This document shows, piece after piece, positions 43,701-53,032 of a stretch of DNA of 64,000 nt. The notes under the pieces are model-generated. The model was not told where the DNA came from and ran no database searches. It was given only the letters and a program-made list of their open reading frames with translations. The position numbers and the translations under genes were made by a program. Position 1 is the stretch's first letter. Each line of letters opens with the position of its first letter. The DNA comes from Planctomycetota bacterium (GTDB taxonomy: Bacteria; Planctomycetota; Phycisphaerae; Sedimentisphaerales; Anaerobacaceae). The stretch is from contig VRUL01000023.1 of assembly GCA_019456145.1 (NCBI GenBank), forward strand, positions 1 to 64,000. Reading direction: 5' to 3'.

Positions 43701-46662
43701 GGGCATAGCCAACAAGGCCGACTACGATGCCCTTGCCCAATACGTTGATATCTCCAATCTCATCGACTATATGATCCTGAACATCTACGCCGGCAACATC
43801 GACTGGGATGACCACAACTGGTACTCGGTTCGCAGGCGCCTCCCGGGAGAAGGGTGGAAATTCCTTGGGTGGGATTCCGAACGCACGCTGGAATCGATCA
43901 CCGGCACCAACAAGACCGGAATCCATCAATTCAATAAACCATCTAATATTTACGCCCACCTTCGCAGTAATGCTGAGTTCTGCTTGCTTTTTGCGGACCA
44001 CGCACACCGGCATTTCCACAATAACGGAGCGCTTACGCCCGAAAACAACCGTGCGCGGTACCAAACGCTGGCGGACTTCATCGACCGTGGGATCGTCGGC
44101 GAATCAGCACGCTGGGGCGATTCAAGCCGTAGCTTACCGTACACGCGCAATGTCGAATGGGTCACCGAACGTGACCGGCTGCTTAACCAGTACTTCCCGC
44201 AACGAACAAACGTGGCGATTGGTTTCCTGAGAGGTACCAGCCCGAAACTCTATCCCAGCATAGATGCGCCGGTCTTTTCTATCAATGGTTCGTATCAGCA
44301 TGGGGGGCAGGCTTGGAGCGGTGACCAGTTGACCATTGATAATCCCAATGCGTCCGGCACGATCTGGTATACCCTCGACGGCAGCGACCCGCGCGAACCC
44401 TGGACCGGAAATCCTGTCGGGATTTCATCTGTCGTCCCTGTTAATGTTATTTTAACCAAGAGCACACACGCCAAAGCACGTATACTGGACGGCACCACGT
44501 GGAGCGCACTGAACGAGGCTGTATATGCCATCGGCCCGGTTGAAGATAACCTTCGTATCACCGAGATTATGTACCATCCACGGAACACCGGCGACCCAAA
44601 TGATCCAAACACCGAATATATCGAACTGAAAAACATCGGACCAAGTACACTGAATCTGAATCTGGTAAGATTTACTGAAGGGATCGATTTCACTTTCCCG
44701 GATATGGAACTTGCCACGGACGAATGCGTGGTAGTTGTGAGAGACCAGGTTGCATTCGAAGTCAAATACGGCACATCAGTCAATATAGCAGGCCAGTACA
44801 CAGGCAGTCTTGCCAATAATGGTGAAAGGATTAAGCTTCAGGATGCTGATGGGCAGACGATTCTTGACTTCGAGTACAAGGACGGCTGGCATACCATTAC
44901 CGACGGCGACGGTTTTTCTCTGACTATCATAGAGCCCGGTGACAGCGCTATGTATAGCTCGGGCGAAGGCCTGGTCGCGCACTGGAAGTTCGATGACGGC
45001 TCCGGCGGCACCGCGATAGACAGCGCCGGCACGAACAACGGAACACTGGTTGGAGACCCAACCTGGACAGCCGGCCGAGTTGACGGAGCTTTGAGCCTTG
45101 ACGGTAGCGGCGATTATGTTGTTGTTGCCCCTGTCGCTCCTTTAGCAGGAGCAAATGTAACTGCGCAGGCATGGGTACGTGTGGACGAGTTTGCAGGGCT
45201 ATGGAATCCTGTACTAACGCAGCATGATTTGAGTAACAATGGTTACTATTTCTATGTTTCCAGCGGTACACCTGCATTTTACATTGTTGTAGGTGTGAGT
45301 TTTGTTCAAGTGATTTCGACCGAAGCGATTAACGCAGACCAATGGTATCATGTCGCCGGGACTAATGACGGTTCCAACCTGAAGTTATATGTTGACGGTG
45401 AGTTGAAAGACAGTGCTGTTTCAACCGGTTTCTTAGGGGTGAACTATAATGCTTATATCGGCAGTGAACCTGTTTCTCCGCTCTATTACACCGGCCTAAT
45501 CGACGATGTTCGCATCTACAATCGGGCAGTGAGCGAAAGTGAGTTTCAGAATATAGCCGACCCTACAGGACGCTGGAATCGGAAAAGCTCCTGGCGTGCG
45601 AGTGTATACCGCAACGGCTCGCCCGGCTGGGATGACAGCGGTATTCTCCCGGACCCCGGTGCCGTGGTAATCAACGAAGTGATGTCGCATTCGAACGCAG
45701 GGCCTGACTGGATTGAGCTGCACAACACCACCGGGGCGCCCATCAACATCGGCGGCTGGTTCCTCAGTGACAATGACAGAGATGAGCCCAACCTGATGAA
45801 ATACAGGATTGCCAATGGTACAATGATTGCCGCGAATAGTTATTTGGTTTTCTATCAGGATACGGATTTCAATAATCCGGGCGATCCCGGCACTATTGTA
45901 CCTTTTGCCTTTAGCGAGAATGGCGAGGAGGCTTGCCTTTCCTCGCGTCTTGACCCGAACGGCATGTTGACCGGCTACCGCCAGGTTGAGGATTTTGGCG
46001 CATCGCAATCCAACGTATCATTCGGCCGATATTTTAAGAGCAGCACCGGCAATTTCAACTTTGTGGCGATGGACTCCAATACTCTGGCGCAGCCTAATGA
46101 TGATCCCAAGGTCGGCCCGGTTGTTATCAACGAGATTATGTACAATCCGCCGACCAGCAATCAGAATGAGGAATATATCGAGTTGTACAACATCACCAGC
46201 GCGCCGGTGACATTATACCGCATCGATAAACTCACACCGTGGAAGTTCACTGATGGTATTGATTATACCTTCTCGGACAGTTCCCCTGTAACGATACCTG
46301 CTTATGGCTATCTAATGATTGTGAAAGACGTGGCGGCCTTTATAGCGAGATATGGCAGTATGCCGCTTGGCGTTCAGGTTCTGGAAGATTACAGCGGCAG
46401 GTTAAGCAACGCCGGCGAGAGGCTGCAGATTGGCATGCCCGGCGATATTGACGGGCTTGGCGCTCGTCAGTATATCCGCATTGACAGGGTGACCTATAGT
46501 GACGGCTGGCATCCTGAGGATGTTCCCGGCGGTGTTGACCTGTGGCCTACCGAAGCCGATGGTCTTGGCAAATCGCTTTCCCGTAAGGTGCCGAATGAAT
46601 ATGGCAATGATGTAGCCAATTGGGAAGCGGCCACGCCTTCACCCGGCGTTGTAAATCCATAG
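40759..46662 (+). CDS. Giant secreted CotH-kinase-like / lamin-tail / LamG protein
   Basis: 1967 residues. Signal peptide (about 1-32), then an N-terminal dockerin-like pair (GDLNADLIVNFKDLRILSWEW ... ADIDGINSVNMADVALLANNW, about 37-95). Lamin-tail domains lie at about 97-225, 1263-1395, 1634-1760 and 1784-1960 ('INEVMSHSNAGPDWIELHN', ends 'ATPSPGVVNP'). Chitobiase C-terminal/Fn3-like 'YTIDGSQPT' modules are near 660-715 and 1185-1250. A CotH domain is at about 780-1115 (IRDQWICRSQ; LYLNGLYWGLYNPVER; W-x-FLGWDSE), and one LamG at about 1400-1595. CotH proteins phosphorylate spore-coat proteins in Bacillus; Planctomycete versions are uncharacterised exported proteins. Substrate unknown. Confidence 0.9.
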   Translation: MPISVKTSLSAWGRLTALLVVLIAFLAGSVSAQPQLVGDLNADLIVNFKDLRILSWEWLNPGCLPPTCKADIDGINSVNMADVALLANNWQIEELHVVISEFMASNINTLLDGDGLSSDWIELYNPAGMAVNLDGWYLTDNKNNLTKWQFPNGLAIDPGEFLIVFASDKTFENYPGNYPYLDAGGYYHTNFNLDKDPGEYLALVAPGGNTVIHEYAPEYPVQLTDISYGLTQYSATLIPMGMDASYHVPTSGDAALGTGWAAADFNDSAWDTGKTGIGFGLGGERMVAYNDCVYRSSDQYIANNVTTYDIGSGHPGLTSGPLVDQATGDNTGVTVTLTENGGVRWQPEPGNGGSDCAVGTDAYNTFGGIADMTGVIYYGSAGWWVDLTFTGLDPTTGYTFATSAARGNYSGRLTIYTLTGADTYTNASTIGVDVLAENKVRFNTGDNISEGYVARWTGITAADGSFTVRAEADPGNADGKAYSFDVFMLEGGNRGTDVNDDMLGVNSSLWMRTEFNLQEGDQEIFDTLTLRMKYEDGFVAYLNEQEVALRNAPNSVQWDSTALSDRPDGDASVAEVINIMASVNALQGGMNVLAIHGLNDNATDPNFLILPDLVAASNMSVPQYFTTATPGVFNVPGAQGVVEEVWYSHERGFYDTPFPLILSTGEDGADIRYTIDGSQPTITHGFTYTSPINVSQTTTVRAVAVKPGWLDSVVEAHTYLFLDDVILQSASPPGFPSTWGSTSAEYGMDPDVVGQGGSDLFGGIYATTIKNDLKSIPTMSIVMDLNDLFGPSGIYSNPRSGGVAWERAGSVELIFPDGSEDYQANCGVRIYGGVGRYEQFEKHTLRLLFKSLYGPTKMRFPLFGEVATDEFDTIILRAGFNNSWHRHQTTEERNTQLIRDQWICRSQLAMGQLGLSGTFVHLYLNGLYWGLYNPVERCTADFGSSYLGGEKEEYDALNSYPRNVVDGTADAWNTTQNLSEAGIANKADYDALAQYVDISNLIDYMILNIYAGNIDWDDHNWYSVRRRLPGEGWKFLGWDSERTLESITGTNKTGIHQFNKPSNIYAHLRSNAEFCLLFADHAHRHFHNNGALTPENNRARYQTLADFIDRGIVGESARWGDSSRSLPYTRNVEWVTERDRLLNQYFPQRTNVAIGFLRGTSPKLYPSIDAPVFSINGSYQHGGQAWSGDQLTIDNPNASGTIWYTLDGSDPREPWTGNPVGISSVVPVNVILTKSTHAKARILDGTTWSALNEAVYAIGPVEDNLRITEIMYHPRNTGDPNDPNTEYIELKNIGPSTLNLNLVRFTEGIDFTFPDMELATDECVVVVRDQVAFEVKYGTSVNIAGQYTGSLANNGERIKLQDADGQTILDFEYKDGWHTITDGDGFSLTIIEPGDSAMYSSGEGLVAHWKFDDGSGGTAIDSAGTNNGTLVGDPTWTAGRVDGALSLDGSGDYVVVAPVAPLAGANVTAQAWVRVDEFAGLWNPVLTQHDLSNNGYYFYVSSGTPAFYIVVGVSFVQVISTEAINADQWYHVAGTNDGSNLKLYVDGELKDSAVSTGFLGVNYNAYIGSEPVSPLYYTGLIDDVRIYNRAVSESEFQNIADPTGRWNRKSSWRASVYRNGSPGWDDSGILPDPGAVVINEVMSHSNAGPDWIELHNTTGAPINIGGWFLSDNDRDEPNLMKYRIANGTMIAANSYLVFYQDTDFNNPGDPGTIVPFAFSENGEEACLSSRLDPNGMLTGYRQVEDFGASQSNVSFGRYFKSSTGNFNFVAMDSNTLAQPNDDPKVGPVVINEIMYNPPTSNQNEEYIELYNITSAPVTLYRIDKLTPWKFTDGIDYTFSDSSPVTIPAYGYLMIVKDVAAFIARYGSMPLGVQVLEDYSGRLSNAGERLQIGMPGDIDGLGARQYIRIDRVTYSDGWHPEDVPGGVDLWPTEADGLGKSLSRKVPNEYGNDVANWEAATPSPGVVNP

Positions 46663-46824
46663 AATCCTGCGTAAAGGCAAACATACCATCTGTTCAATGT
46701 CGGTGAAAATGGCAACAGGACGGAGGACAACCGAAAGTCTGATGAAGATAGTAAGTCTTTATCAGGCTGGCTGTTAGGCAGCAAACGAAACCAAATTTCA
46801 CTTACTGACAGTGTGGAAAAGAAC

Positions 46825-46898
46825 AGGCGGCGGCCGGATTCGAACCGGCGAATAACGGTTTTGCAAACCGTCGCCTTAGGCCTCTTGGCTACGCCGCC
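46825..46898 (-). tRNA. tRNA-Cys (GCA)
   Basis: 74-nt cloverleaf on the minus strand. Acceptor GGCGGCG (46898-46892) pairs with CGCCGCC (46832-46826), with discriminator U at 46825 as expected for Cys. The anticodon stem ACGGT/ACCGT encloses loop TTGCAAA with anticodon GCA. The T arm is GCCGG-TTCGAAT-CCGGC. CCA is not encoded. Confidence 0.93.
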
Positions 46899-47262
46899 AA
46901 ATTACAGATTATTGGCCATTTTACCCGTAATTGGCTTGTTTTGCAATAGAGCAAATGTTATTATTCTCAGGGATTGGAGCGCTTTTAGGCAATATTTTTA
47001 CAGGTTAAAGCGTCCAATCTTATGTCGGAAGACTAACAGTAGCGATGGAAGCTACTTGAGATTATTCGCAAACAGATTGCCAAATTTGCAGGTTTTATTG
47101 GAACCTCTTGCGTAAGACCTGTGAGAAGTGTCTAAAATTGGCGGTATTGTGAGGATCTCGGCCGGTTTCATCTTTTCTTTTGTAAGCTATTATAGTATAA
47201 TGGAATATCTACGGATGAATGTGTTTTTGTGTAAGTGGGGACTGTTTCGGAGTAGGGTTCTT
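46899..47262. other. Intergenic region between tRNA-Cys and the efflux operon
   Basis: No gene supported. A TATAAT at 47196-47201 is the likely -10 of the efflux operon; its -35 is weak. The position of this promoter argues against the upstream in-frame starts at 47128 and 47215 for the outer-membrane component. Confidence 0.5.
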
Positions 47263-48873
47263 ATGTTTTTTAAGTTTCGACTATTTACATTATACATGGG
47301 GCTGTGCATGGCTGCGATATTCGGTATTGTCGGTGCGTGCAGCACTGAGCACTACAAAGCTGACGCTGATAAAGAAGTATATAAGATCATCGATGACAAA
47401 TGGAAGGACAACTTCGGCTCAAAGGTCAATTATACGATTAGTGACTTACCGGCATCACCGAACGACGTGCGGATTGAAAACGCGGTACCGCCATCAGGGA
47501 TCATAACTCTGGCTCAAGCGGTTGCCATTGCCACCGCACACAACCGCCCGTATCAAAGCCAAAAGGAACAACTCTACCTTAAAGCGCTTGATTTAACATT
47601 AGTGCGGTATCAGTTCGCAAAGCAATGGTTTGGGACTTTTGACACCAGATATACCAGAGACAGTGAAGATGAGAAGATAGAATATGATGCCGGATTAGGC
47701 TTTGATCAACTTTTAGCCGATGGCGCCATAGTCAGCGTCGGTATTGCCCTGGATTGGGCCCGCTTTCTGACCGGCGATCCTCAAACTTCACTTGGTTCGG
47801 TTCTGACCGCCAGCATAATGCAGCCTCTGCTGCGAGGTCGTGGCCGAAAAATCGTACAGGAGAGACTAACCCAGGCTGAGCGGGATGCCTTATATCAGAT
47901 ACGCTTGTTCAATCGCTTTCGCAAAACGTTTGTGGTTTCGATTATATCTGACTACTATCGCGTTTTACAGCTCAGGGATGTCACGATCAACGCAGAAAAT
48001 AACTGGAAAAGGAAAGAACAATTAAGAAAACGTTTAGAGATGGAAGCCGACGAAGGTCAGACTGCGCGTTTCTTAGTCGATCAGGCAGAACAGAGTGAAC
48101 TGAGTGCACGGGATAGCTGGATTCGGGCCATGCAAAGCTATGAACAACAGCTTGATGAATTCAAAATCAGGTTATCTTTACCGACCCATGTTAATGTGGA
48201 GTTGGATGATAATGAGTTGAAAGCTTTGGTGGACAAAGGTATAATTGAGCCTGATTATACTTTGGATGCAGCGACTGAAACGGCTTTGCTTTGGCGCCTC
48301 GATTTAGCTAACAGCAGAGACGGGATTGATGACGCCACCCGTAAGGTGATAGTCGCTGCTGATGGTCTTGGTACGCAATTAGACCTGATTGGCAGCGCCG
48401 GTGTAGATTCGACGGGAAAAACCGACTTTACCAGATTACAATTTCATAAGGGCACTTACAGCCTGGGTATGCAAGTTGATTTGCCTTTGGATCGGAAAAC
48501 CGAACGCAATGCTTATCGTGAGGCACTGATAATATTGGAGCAGCAGCAGCGGCAGTTTGATAACGACAGAGACAACGTGGAATTGGATGTGCGTCAGGCC
48601 CATCGCAGACTGCAGCAGGAAGCGAAATCGTATGGTACTCAATATGCAGCTTTGGAGTTGGCCCAAAAAAGGGTTGATGTTTCCCCGTTGCTCTGGGAAG
48701 CAGGGCGGTTGAACGCCCGGGATTTCATCGAGTCGCAGGACGCCTTATTGGAAGCGCAGAACAGGGTAACGGCTGCTTTAGTGGCCCATTTAATAGCAAA
48801 GCTGAACTTTTTCCAGGACGTTGGCGTTTTACAGGTCAGGCCGGACGGAATGTGGGAGCAAAGGATACAATGA
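47263..48873 (+). CDS. TolC-like outer-membrane efflux lipoprotein
   Basis: 536 residues from the ATG at 47263 (GGAG about 10 nt upstream; longer frames would start at or before the promoter). The signal ends with lipobox GIVGACS, so an N-terminal lipidated Cys is likely. The body is mostly long amphipathic helices with two TolC/OEP repeats (ITLAQAVAIATAHNRPYQ; SIMQPLLRGRGRKIVQERLTQAE; LDVRQAHRRLQQEAKSY; AGRLNARDFIESQDALLEAQN). It would form the outer-membrane channel of the tripartite pump with the three downstream genes. The stop overlaps the next start (ATGA). Confidence 0.88.
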   Translation: MFFKFRLFTLYMGLCMAAIFGIVGACSTEHYKADADKEVYKIIDDKWKDNFGSKVNYTISDLPASPNDVRIENAVPPSGIITLAQAVAIATAHNRPYQSQKEQLYLKALDLTLVRYQFAKQWFGTFDTRYTRDSEDEKIEYDAGLGFDQLLADGAIVSVGIALDWARFLTGDPQTSLGSVLTASIMQPLLRGRGRKIVQERLTQAERDALYQIRLFNRFRKTFVVSIISDYYRVLQLRDVTINAENNWKRKEQLRKRLEMEADEGQTARFLVDQAEQSELSARDSWIRAMQSYEQQLDEFKIRLSLPTHVNVELDDNELKALVDKGIIEPDYTLDAATETALLWRLDLANSRDGIDDATRKVIVAADGLGTQLDLIGSAGVDSTGKTDFTRLQFHKGTYSLGMQVDLPLDRKTERNAYREALIILEQQQRQFDNDRDNVELDVRQAHRRLQQEAKSYGTQYAALELAQKRVDVSPLLWEAGRLNARDFIESQDALLEAQNRVTAALVAHLIAKLNFFQDVGVLQVRPDGMWEQRIQ

Positions 48874-50792
48874 CCGACAATAAAGACACAATGAGACGAA
48901 ATAGCCCCGGGAAGCGAAATCGGGGGGCACGAGGTTTCATCTTCGGCGGAAAGCGGCTTTGGGTGATTTTGATATTGGTTGCAATTGCCGGTACAGCACT
49001 GGTATTAGTGGCTTCGATGAGAAAAGCAAACTCGGCCTTTTCCAATAAGAGCTTAAGTACCTTTACCGTACGCAAAGATGATTTGACCATAACGGTTACT
49101 GAGAGCGGCAATATCAAAGCCCAGGAATCTACGGATATCTTTTGTGAAGTGGAAGGGCGTGGCATCGAGATTGCCGAGCTCGTTGCTGAGGGCACGGTTA
49201 TCACCGAGGAGGATGTTAAGAACAAGAAGTTACTTTGTCAATTAAACTCATCTGACCTCCAGGATATTCTCAGCCAGGCGCAAATCACTTTCTCCACCGC
49301 CAAAGCTGCTAACATCGAGGCCCATGAAGCCTATGAAATACAGGAAAAACAAAATGAATCTGACATCGCTGCCGCTAAATTGGCGGTGCAATTTGGCCTG
49401 ATGGACTTGCAAAAGCATTTGGGTAAAGCTGCGGCGCAAAAGCTTATTAAGGATACTGAAAAGGACCCGAATTCATTTATTGATATGACCTTGCTGCTTG
49501 AGTATCTTGAGGATCCCAATGGCGAGAAGGGGGGAGCCAAACAAAAGCTCAACGAATTAACTGACACCATTCTTCTTGCTGAAGGCAGACTTACGCAGGC
49601 GCAGCAGGAGTTAGAGTCCAGCATAAAGCTTCGCGATGCCAACTACGCTCCTGAAATTGAAGTGAAGGAGAAACAGTTGGCTGTGCAAAGTTTTGACGTT
49701 CAACACAAACAAGCCGGAGATACTCTTGATTTATATAAACGCTATGATTTTCCAAAAGAAACGGAAAAATTTCTGAGCGACTACGAAGAAGCCAAGCGTG
49801 AGCTGGAACGTAAGCATGCCAGCACTCGTTCCCTTCTGGCCCAGGCCCAGGCCAAGCGTGAAAATGCCGAAGCCACCTTCAATCTGCAACAGGAGCATGT
49901 TGCAAAATTGGATAGACAGATTGCAGCCTGTACGATACTAGCGCCGAGTCCGGGCATAATTGTTTACGGTACGAGTGCGGATTATCGGTCAAGGCGTGAA
50001 GACCCAATCGAGGTCGGGGACATGGTCCATAAAGGCCAAAAAATCTTCACGATTCCAAATTCCAATGTAATGGCTGTGGAGGTGAGTGTTCACGAGTCCT
50101 CTGTCGATAAGGTTAAGCCGGGTCAATATGTGACGGTAACAGTTGAGGCGTTTCCAGACAAGTATTTTTCGGGCAAAGTGATGAAAGTAGCGCCGCTGCC
50201 TGACCCACAACACGGCTGGCTCAGTGCCGGCGTCAGGGTTTACTCTACGAACGTTGAAATAGACGGTGCGCATGATTTCATCAGGCCGGGAATGTCTGCT
50301 AAAGTTGAGATTCTTATTGAAGAGTTGAAGGATGCCATGATTGTGCCCATTCAGGTCGTGGCGAACCGCGCGGGCAGGAAGGTCTGCTACATTGCGACGC
50401 AACAAGGCCCTAAGGAGCGCGAAGTAAGAACAGGAGCGTTTAACGACACGTTTGTGCAGATTGTCAATGGCCTGCAAGTTGGCGAGGAAGTGCTGTTAAC
50501 TCCCCCACGAATCATTGAATCTGAATCTGATGGTAAATCAAACCAGCGACGAAAAGGACCACAGGCCGGTGGGCCGCGTCAAGGTTCAGGGTCACCTCAA
50601 GGCGGCAGACCACGACAAGGTGGAGGGGCATCGCAGGGCGGCAGACCACGACAAGGTGAGGGGGCATCGCAGGGCGGCAGACCACGACAAGGTGGAGGAA
50701 CACCACAGGGCGGTAGACCACGGCAGGGAGGGGAACCATCGCAGGGTGGCAGACCATCGCAGGGTGGAACTGAGCCACGCGGGAGTGAGTAG
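48870..50792 (+). CDS. MacA/HlyD-like periplasmic adaptor with PRQGG repeat tail
   Basis: 640 residues from the ATG at 48870 (AAGGA 5 nt upstream, ATGA overlap with the outer-membrane gene). One membrane anchor (about 29-50). The barrel-sandwich/lipoyl halves flank a long alpha-helical hairpin rich in Lys/Glu/Gln (about 125-365), then ILAPSPGIIVYG, beta-barrel and membrane-proximal domains (PGQYVTVTVEAF; IRPGMSAKVEILIEEL). The C-terminal 75 residues are about six 12-residue repeats of the type GGRPRQGGGASQ. It links the MacB-type transporter to the TolC-like channel. Confidence 0.9.
   Translation: MTDNKDTMRRNSPGKRNRGARGFIFGGKRLWVILILVAIAGTALVLVASMRKANSAFSNKSLSTFTVRKDDLTITVTESGNIKAQESTDIFCEVEGRGIEIAELVAEGTVITEEDVKNKKLLCQLNSSDLQDILSQAQITFSTAKAANIEAHEAYEIQEKQNESDIAAAKLAVQFGLMDLQKHLGKAAAQKLIKDTEKDPNSFIDMTLLLEYLEDPNGEKGGAKQKLNELTDTILLAEGRLTQAQQELESSIKLRDANYAPEIEVKEKQLAVQSFDVQHKQAGDTLDLYKRYDFPKETEKFLSDYEEAKRELERKHASTRSLLAQAQAKRENAEATFNLQQEHVAKLDRQIAACTILAPSPGIIVYGTSADYRSRREDPIEVGDMVHKGQKIFTIPNSNVMAVEVSVHESSVDKVKPGQYVTVTVEAFPDKYFSGKVMKVAPLPDPQHGWLSAGVRVYSTNVEIDGAHDFIRPGMSAKVEILIEELKDAMIVPIQVVANRAGRKVCYIATQQGPKEREVRTGAFNDTFVQIVNGLQVGEEVLLTPPRIIESESDGKSNQRRKGPQAGGPRQGSGSPQGGRPRQGGGASQGGRPRQGEGASQGGRPRQGGGTPQGGRPRQGGEPSQGGRPSQGGTEPRGSE
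50578..50780 (+). repeat. In-frame 36-bp tandem repeats at the end of the adaptor gene
   Basis: About six imperfect copies of a 36-nt unit (GGCGGCAGACCACGACAAGG followed by TGGAGGGGCATCGCAG) encode the GGRPRQGGGASQ repeats. High internal identity suggests recent expansion and possible length variation. Confidence 0.85.
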
Positions 50793-51530
50793 GTGAGTGA
50801 GCCGGCTATGCAACAGTTCAACAAAACACCTGAGTCCAAAGCTGAAAAGCCGATCCTGGTTATGAAGCAGTTATGTAAGAGTTACCAGCTTGGCACAATG
50901 GAACTACAGGTCTTACGTAACATTGATGTGACTATCAACAGCGGAGAATATGTAGCCATTATGGGGCCCAGCGGCTCCGGGAAATCTACGCTGCTTAATA
51001 TGATTGGCTGTCTCGACCATCCCACAAGTGGGGAATACTGGCTCGGCGGACGAGATGTATCCCTGCTTAATGATGATGACTTATCGTTGATACGCGGCGC
51101 ACGAATCGGTTTTGTATTTCAATCATTTAATCTTATTCAGCAGCTAAATGTTGTAGAGAATATAGAAGTCCCAATGTATTACCAGGGTCTCTCCGAACAC
51201 GAAAGCGCTGAGCGTGCAAAGGAATTGGCCGAAATGGTAGGGCTTGGTGATAGAATTACACATCGACCTGCGGAATTAAGCGGCGGCGAGCAGCAGAGAG
51301 TAGCAATTGCCCGGGCGCTGGCAAACGAGCCATTAATTATCCTGGCTGACGAACCGACAGGCAACCTTGACTCCGAAAGCGGCTCCGGTATTTTGAAAAT
51401 CCTTACGGATCTGCATAAACAGGGCAAAACCCTCGTTGTAGTTACCCATGATGAGAGCATCGCAAGGGACGCTCAACGAACCATACGCCTCTTTGACGGT
51501 CGAATAAAACAGAATGGGGAGAAGAATTAA
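50793..51530 (+). CDS. MacB-type ABC transporter ATPase
   Basis: 245 residues with a GTG start directly after the adaptor stop (GGGAG 8 nt upstream); an ATG at 50808 is an alternative. Walker [11 protein letters not shown]-loop FVFQSFNLI, signature [19 protein letters not shown], Walker [14 protein letters not shown] and H-loop VVVTHD are all intact. It is of the LolD/MacB class. It energises the permease at 51537 for export of small molecules, peptides or lipoproteins. Confidence 0.95.
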   Translation: MSEPAMQQFNKTPESKAEKPILVMKQLCKSYQLGTMELQVLRNIDVTINSGEYVAIMGPSGSGKSTLLNMIGCLDHPTSGEYWLGGRDVSLLNDDDLSLIRGARIGFVFQSFNLIQQLNVVENIEVPMYYQGLSEHESAERAKELAEMVGLGDRITHRPAELSGGEQQRVAIARALANEPLIILADEPTGNLDSESGSGILKILTDLHKQGKTLVVVTHDESIARDAQRTIRLFDGRIKQNGEKN

Positions 51531-51536
51531 CAGGTT

Positions 51537-52841
51537 ATGTTTACTTTTCGCCTGAAACGCACAATTAAATTAGGCATCAAGAGCTTGTGGATGCATGGGC
51601 TGCGTTCGGCTCTGACAACATCAGGTATTATCTTTGGTGTCTCTTCGGTAATAGCCATGCTGGCCATCGGCGAGGGTGCCAGTAAACATGCACAGGATCA
51701 GATTGCTCGTCTCGGCAGTCAAAATATTATCATAAAAACCATCGAACCTCCGGAAGAGGAACAATCCAGCGGACAACGGGTCGTGCTTGAATATGGTTTG
51801 ACCTATAAGGACGCTGAGCGCTTCCATAACAGCATACGTAATGTCGAAGTTGTTGTGCCAAGTCGTATCCTTCCTCAAAGAGCCTGGTATCGCAATCGCA
51901 AAGTGTCTATAGAGGTCATTGGCACGGTGCCGTGGTTTCCTGATATATCAACGGTCCGGCTGCTAAGAGGGAGGTTTCTCAGCAGTATTGACATGCACTA
52001 CAAACAAAGCGTTTGTGTCCTTGATGAAAATGTGGTCAAAGAGCTGTTCGCTTTTGATGATCCGATGTACCAGGATATAAAAATAACGACGGATTATTAC
52101 CGGGTTGTGGGTATTGTCACTCAGCAGGCCTTTGTCTCGGATTTACAGACTTTCGACAATCAAGTTCCGGCGGCAGCGCCTGGAAAGGGGGGTGCGAATG
52201 CAGGCAATATCTATATCCCCCTTACTACGATTAAGGACCGCTTCGGTGAGATTTCGATAGAGGTTAGTGGAAGCAGCGGAGCCAAGATAGAGAAAGTTGA
52301 ACTCCAGGAAATCATTGTGAAAGTCGGCTCCATAGAAGCAGTGCTGCCAACACGTGATATTCTGGAGACTCTTTTGGGCAGGTTCCACAAGCAAGACGAT
52401 TACCAGGTGGTTGTACCTTTAGAGCTGCTTCGCCAGGCTGAGCGTACGAAAATGATTTTTAGTATAGTCTTGGGCTCAATCGCTGCAATTTCACTTCTGG
52501 TTGGCGGGATAGGAATTATGAATATTATGCTCGCAACGGTCAGCGAGCGAACGCGTGAGATTGGTATTCGCCGGGCCCTCGGCGCCAAGAAGCGTGATAT
52601 TATCGTTCAATTCCTCTCAGAAACTCTGATCTTAACGTTGGCTGGGGGCATACTGGGGATTATTTTGGGTTCTTCGATACCGTTTTTTGTAACCTATTTC
52701 GGCCATATGCCTACGATAATTACCAGCACTTCATTAGTGTTGGCCTTTGGTATCAGCGCAATTGTCGGAATAACTTTCGGCTTATATCCCGCTTATCGTG
52801 CCGCCAACATGGACCCCATCGAATCCCTGCGACACGAGTAG
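51537..52841 (+). CDS. MacB-type ABC transporter permease
   Basis: 434 residues. N-terminal membrane helix after SLWMHGLRSALTTSGIIFGVSSVIAMLAIGEGA, a large MacB_PCD periplasmic domain (about 45-300), then the FtsX domain with three membrane helices (about 305-430). This contains the conserved GIGIMNIMLATVSERTREIGIRRALGAKKRDI coupling motif and ends YPAYRAANMDPIESLRHE. It completes the tripartite pump. It lies 6 nt after the ATPase gene. Confidence 0.95.
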   Translation: MFTFRLKRTIKLGIKSLWMHGLRSALTTSGIIFGVSSVIAMLAIGEGASKHAQDQIARLGSQNIIIKTIEPPEEEQSSGQRVVLEYGLTYKDAERFHNSIRNVEVVVPSRILPQRAWYRNRKVSIEVIGTVPWFPDISTVRLLRGRFLSSIDMHYKQSVCVLDENVVKELFAFDDPMYQDIKITTDYYRVVGIVTQQAFVSDLQTFDNQVPAAAPGKGGANAGNIYIPLTTIKDRFGEISIEVSGSSGAKIEKVELQEIIVKVGSIEAVLPTRDILETLLGRFHKQDDYQVVVPLELLRQAERTKMIFSIVLGSIAAISLLVGGIGIMNIMLATVSERTREIGIRRALGAKKRDIIVQFLSETLILTLAGGILGIILGSSIPFFVTYFGHMPTIITSTSLVLAFGISAIVGITFGLYPAYRAANMDPIESLRHE

Positions 52842-52897
52842 AAATACACTCAACACTTCATATGTTTCGGAGATCAGAAAAAACTTTCCATAATTGC

Positions 52898-53032
52898 AAA
52901 AACTCTCTTGACCGTTCAAACGATAAAGGGTAAAACCATCGCGCAATTATAAATCTTTCGATTTTCAAAAGCTTTGTCAGGAATCAATATGATCAAAGAG
53001 ATGATTTTCGGTACGGTAGTAGGCTTGGGGCT
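52898..53032 (+). repeat. Duplicated phosphate-transporter upstream region, copy 1
   Basis: Closely matches 55114-55245 over about 130 nt, covering the promoter, leader and first codons of a Na/Pi cotransporter-like frame. Includes TTGACCGTTCAAACGATAAA and AATTATAAATCTTTCG. Differences are scattered substitutions plus a 3-nt indel. Confidence 0.85.
52908..52936 (+). promoter_or_regulatory. Promoter of the DUF47-PiT operon (duplicate type)
   Basis: TTGACC at 52908-52913, a 17-nt spacer, TAAAAC at 52931-52936. TTGACCGTTCAA contains a TTGA..TCAA palindrome that may be an operator. The identical arrangement occurs at 55124-55152. Confidence 0.45.

Noticed and set aside
43522..44064. 180-codon minus-strand open frame
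   Set aside because: Antisense to the CotH domain, no ribosome-binding site, no known motif.
46813..47115. 100-codon plus-strand open frame
   Set aside because: Begins across the minus-strand tRNA-Cys gene and has no protein-like content.
50578..50780. Possible CRISPR or intergenic satellite
   Set aside because: The repeats are in frame within the adaptor gene and encode a regular 12-residue unit.
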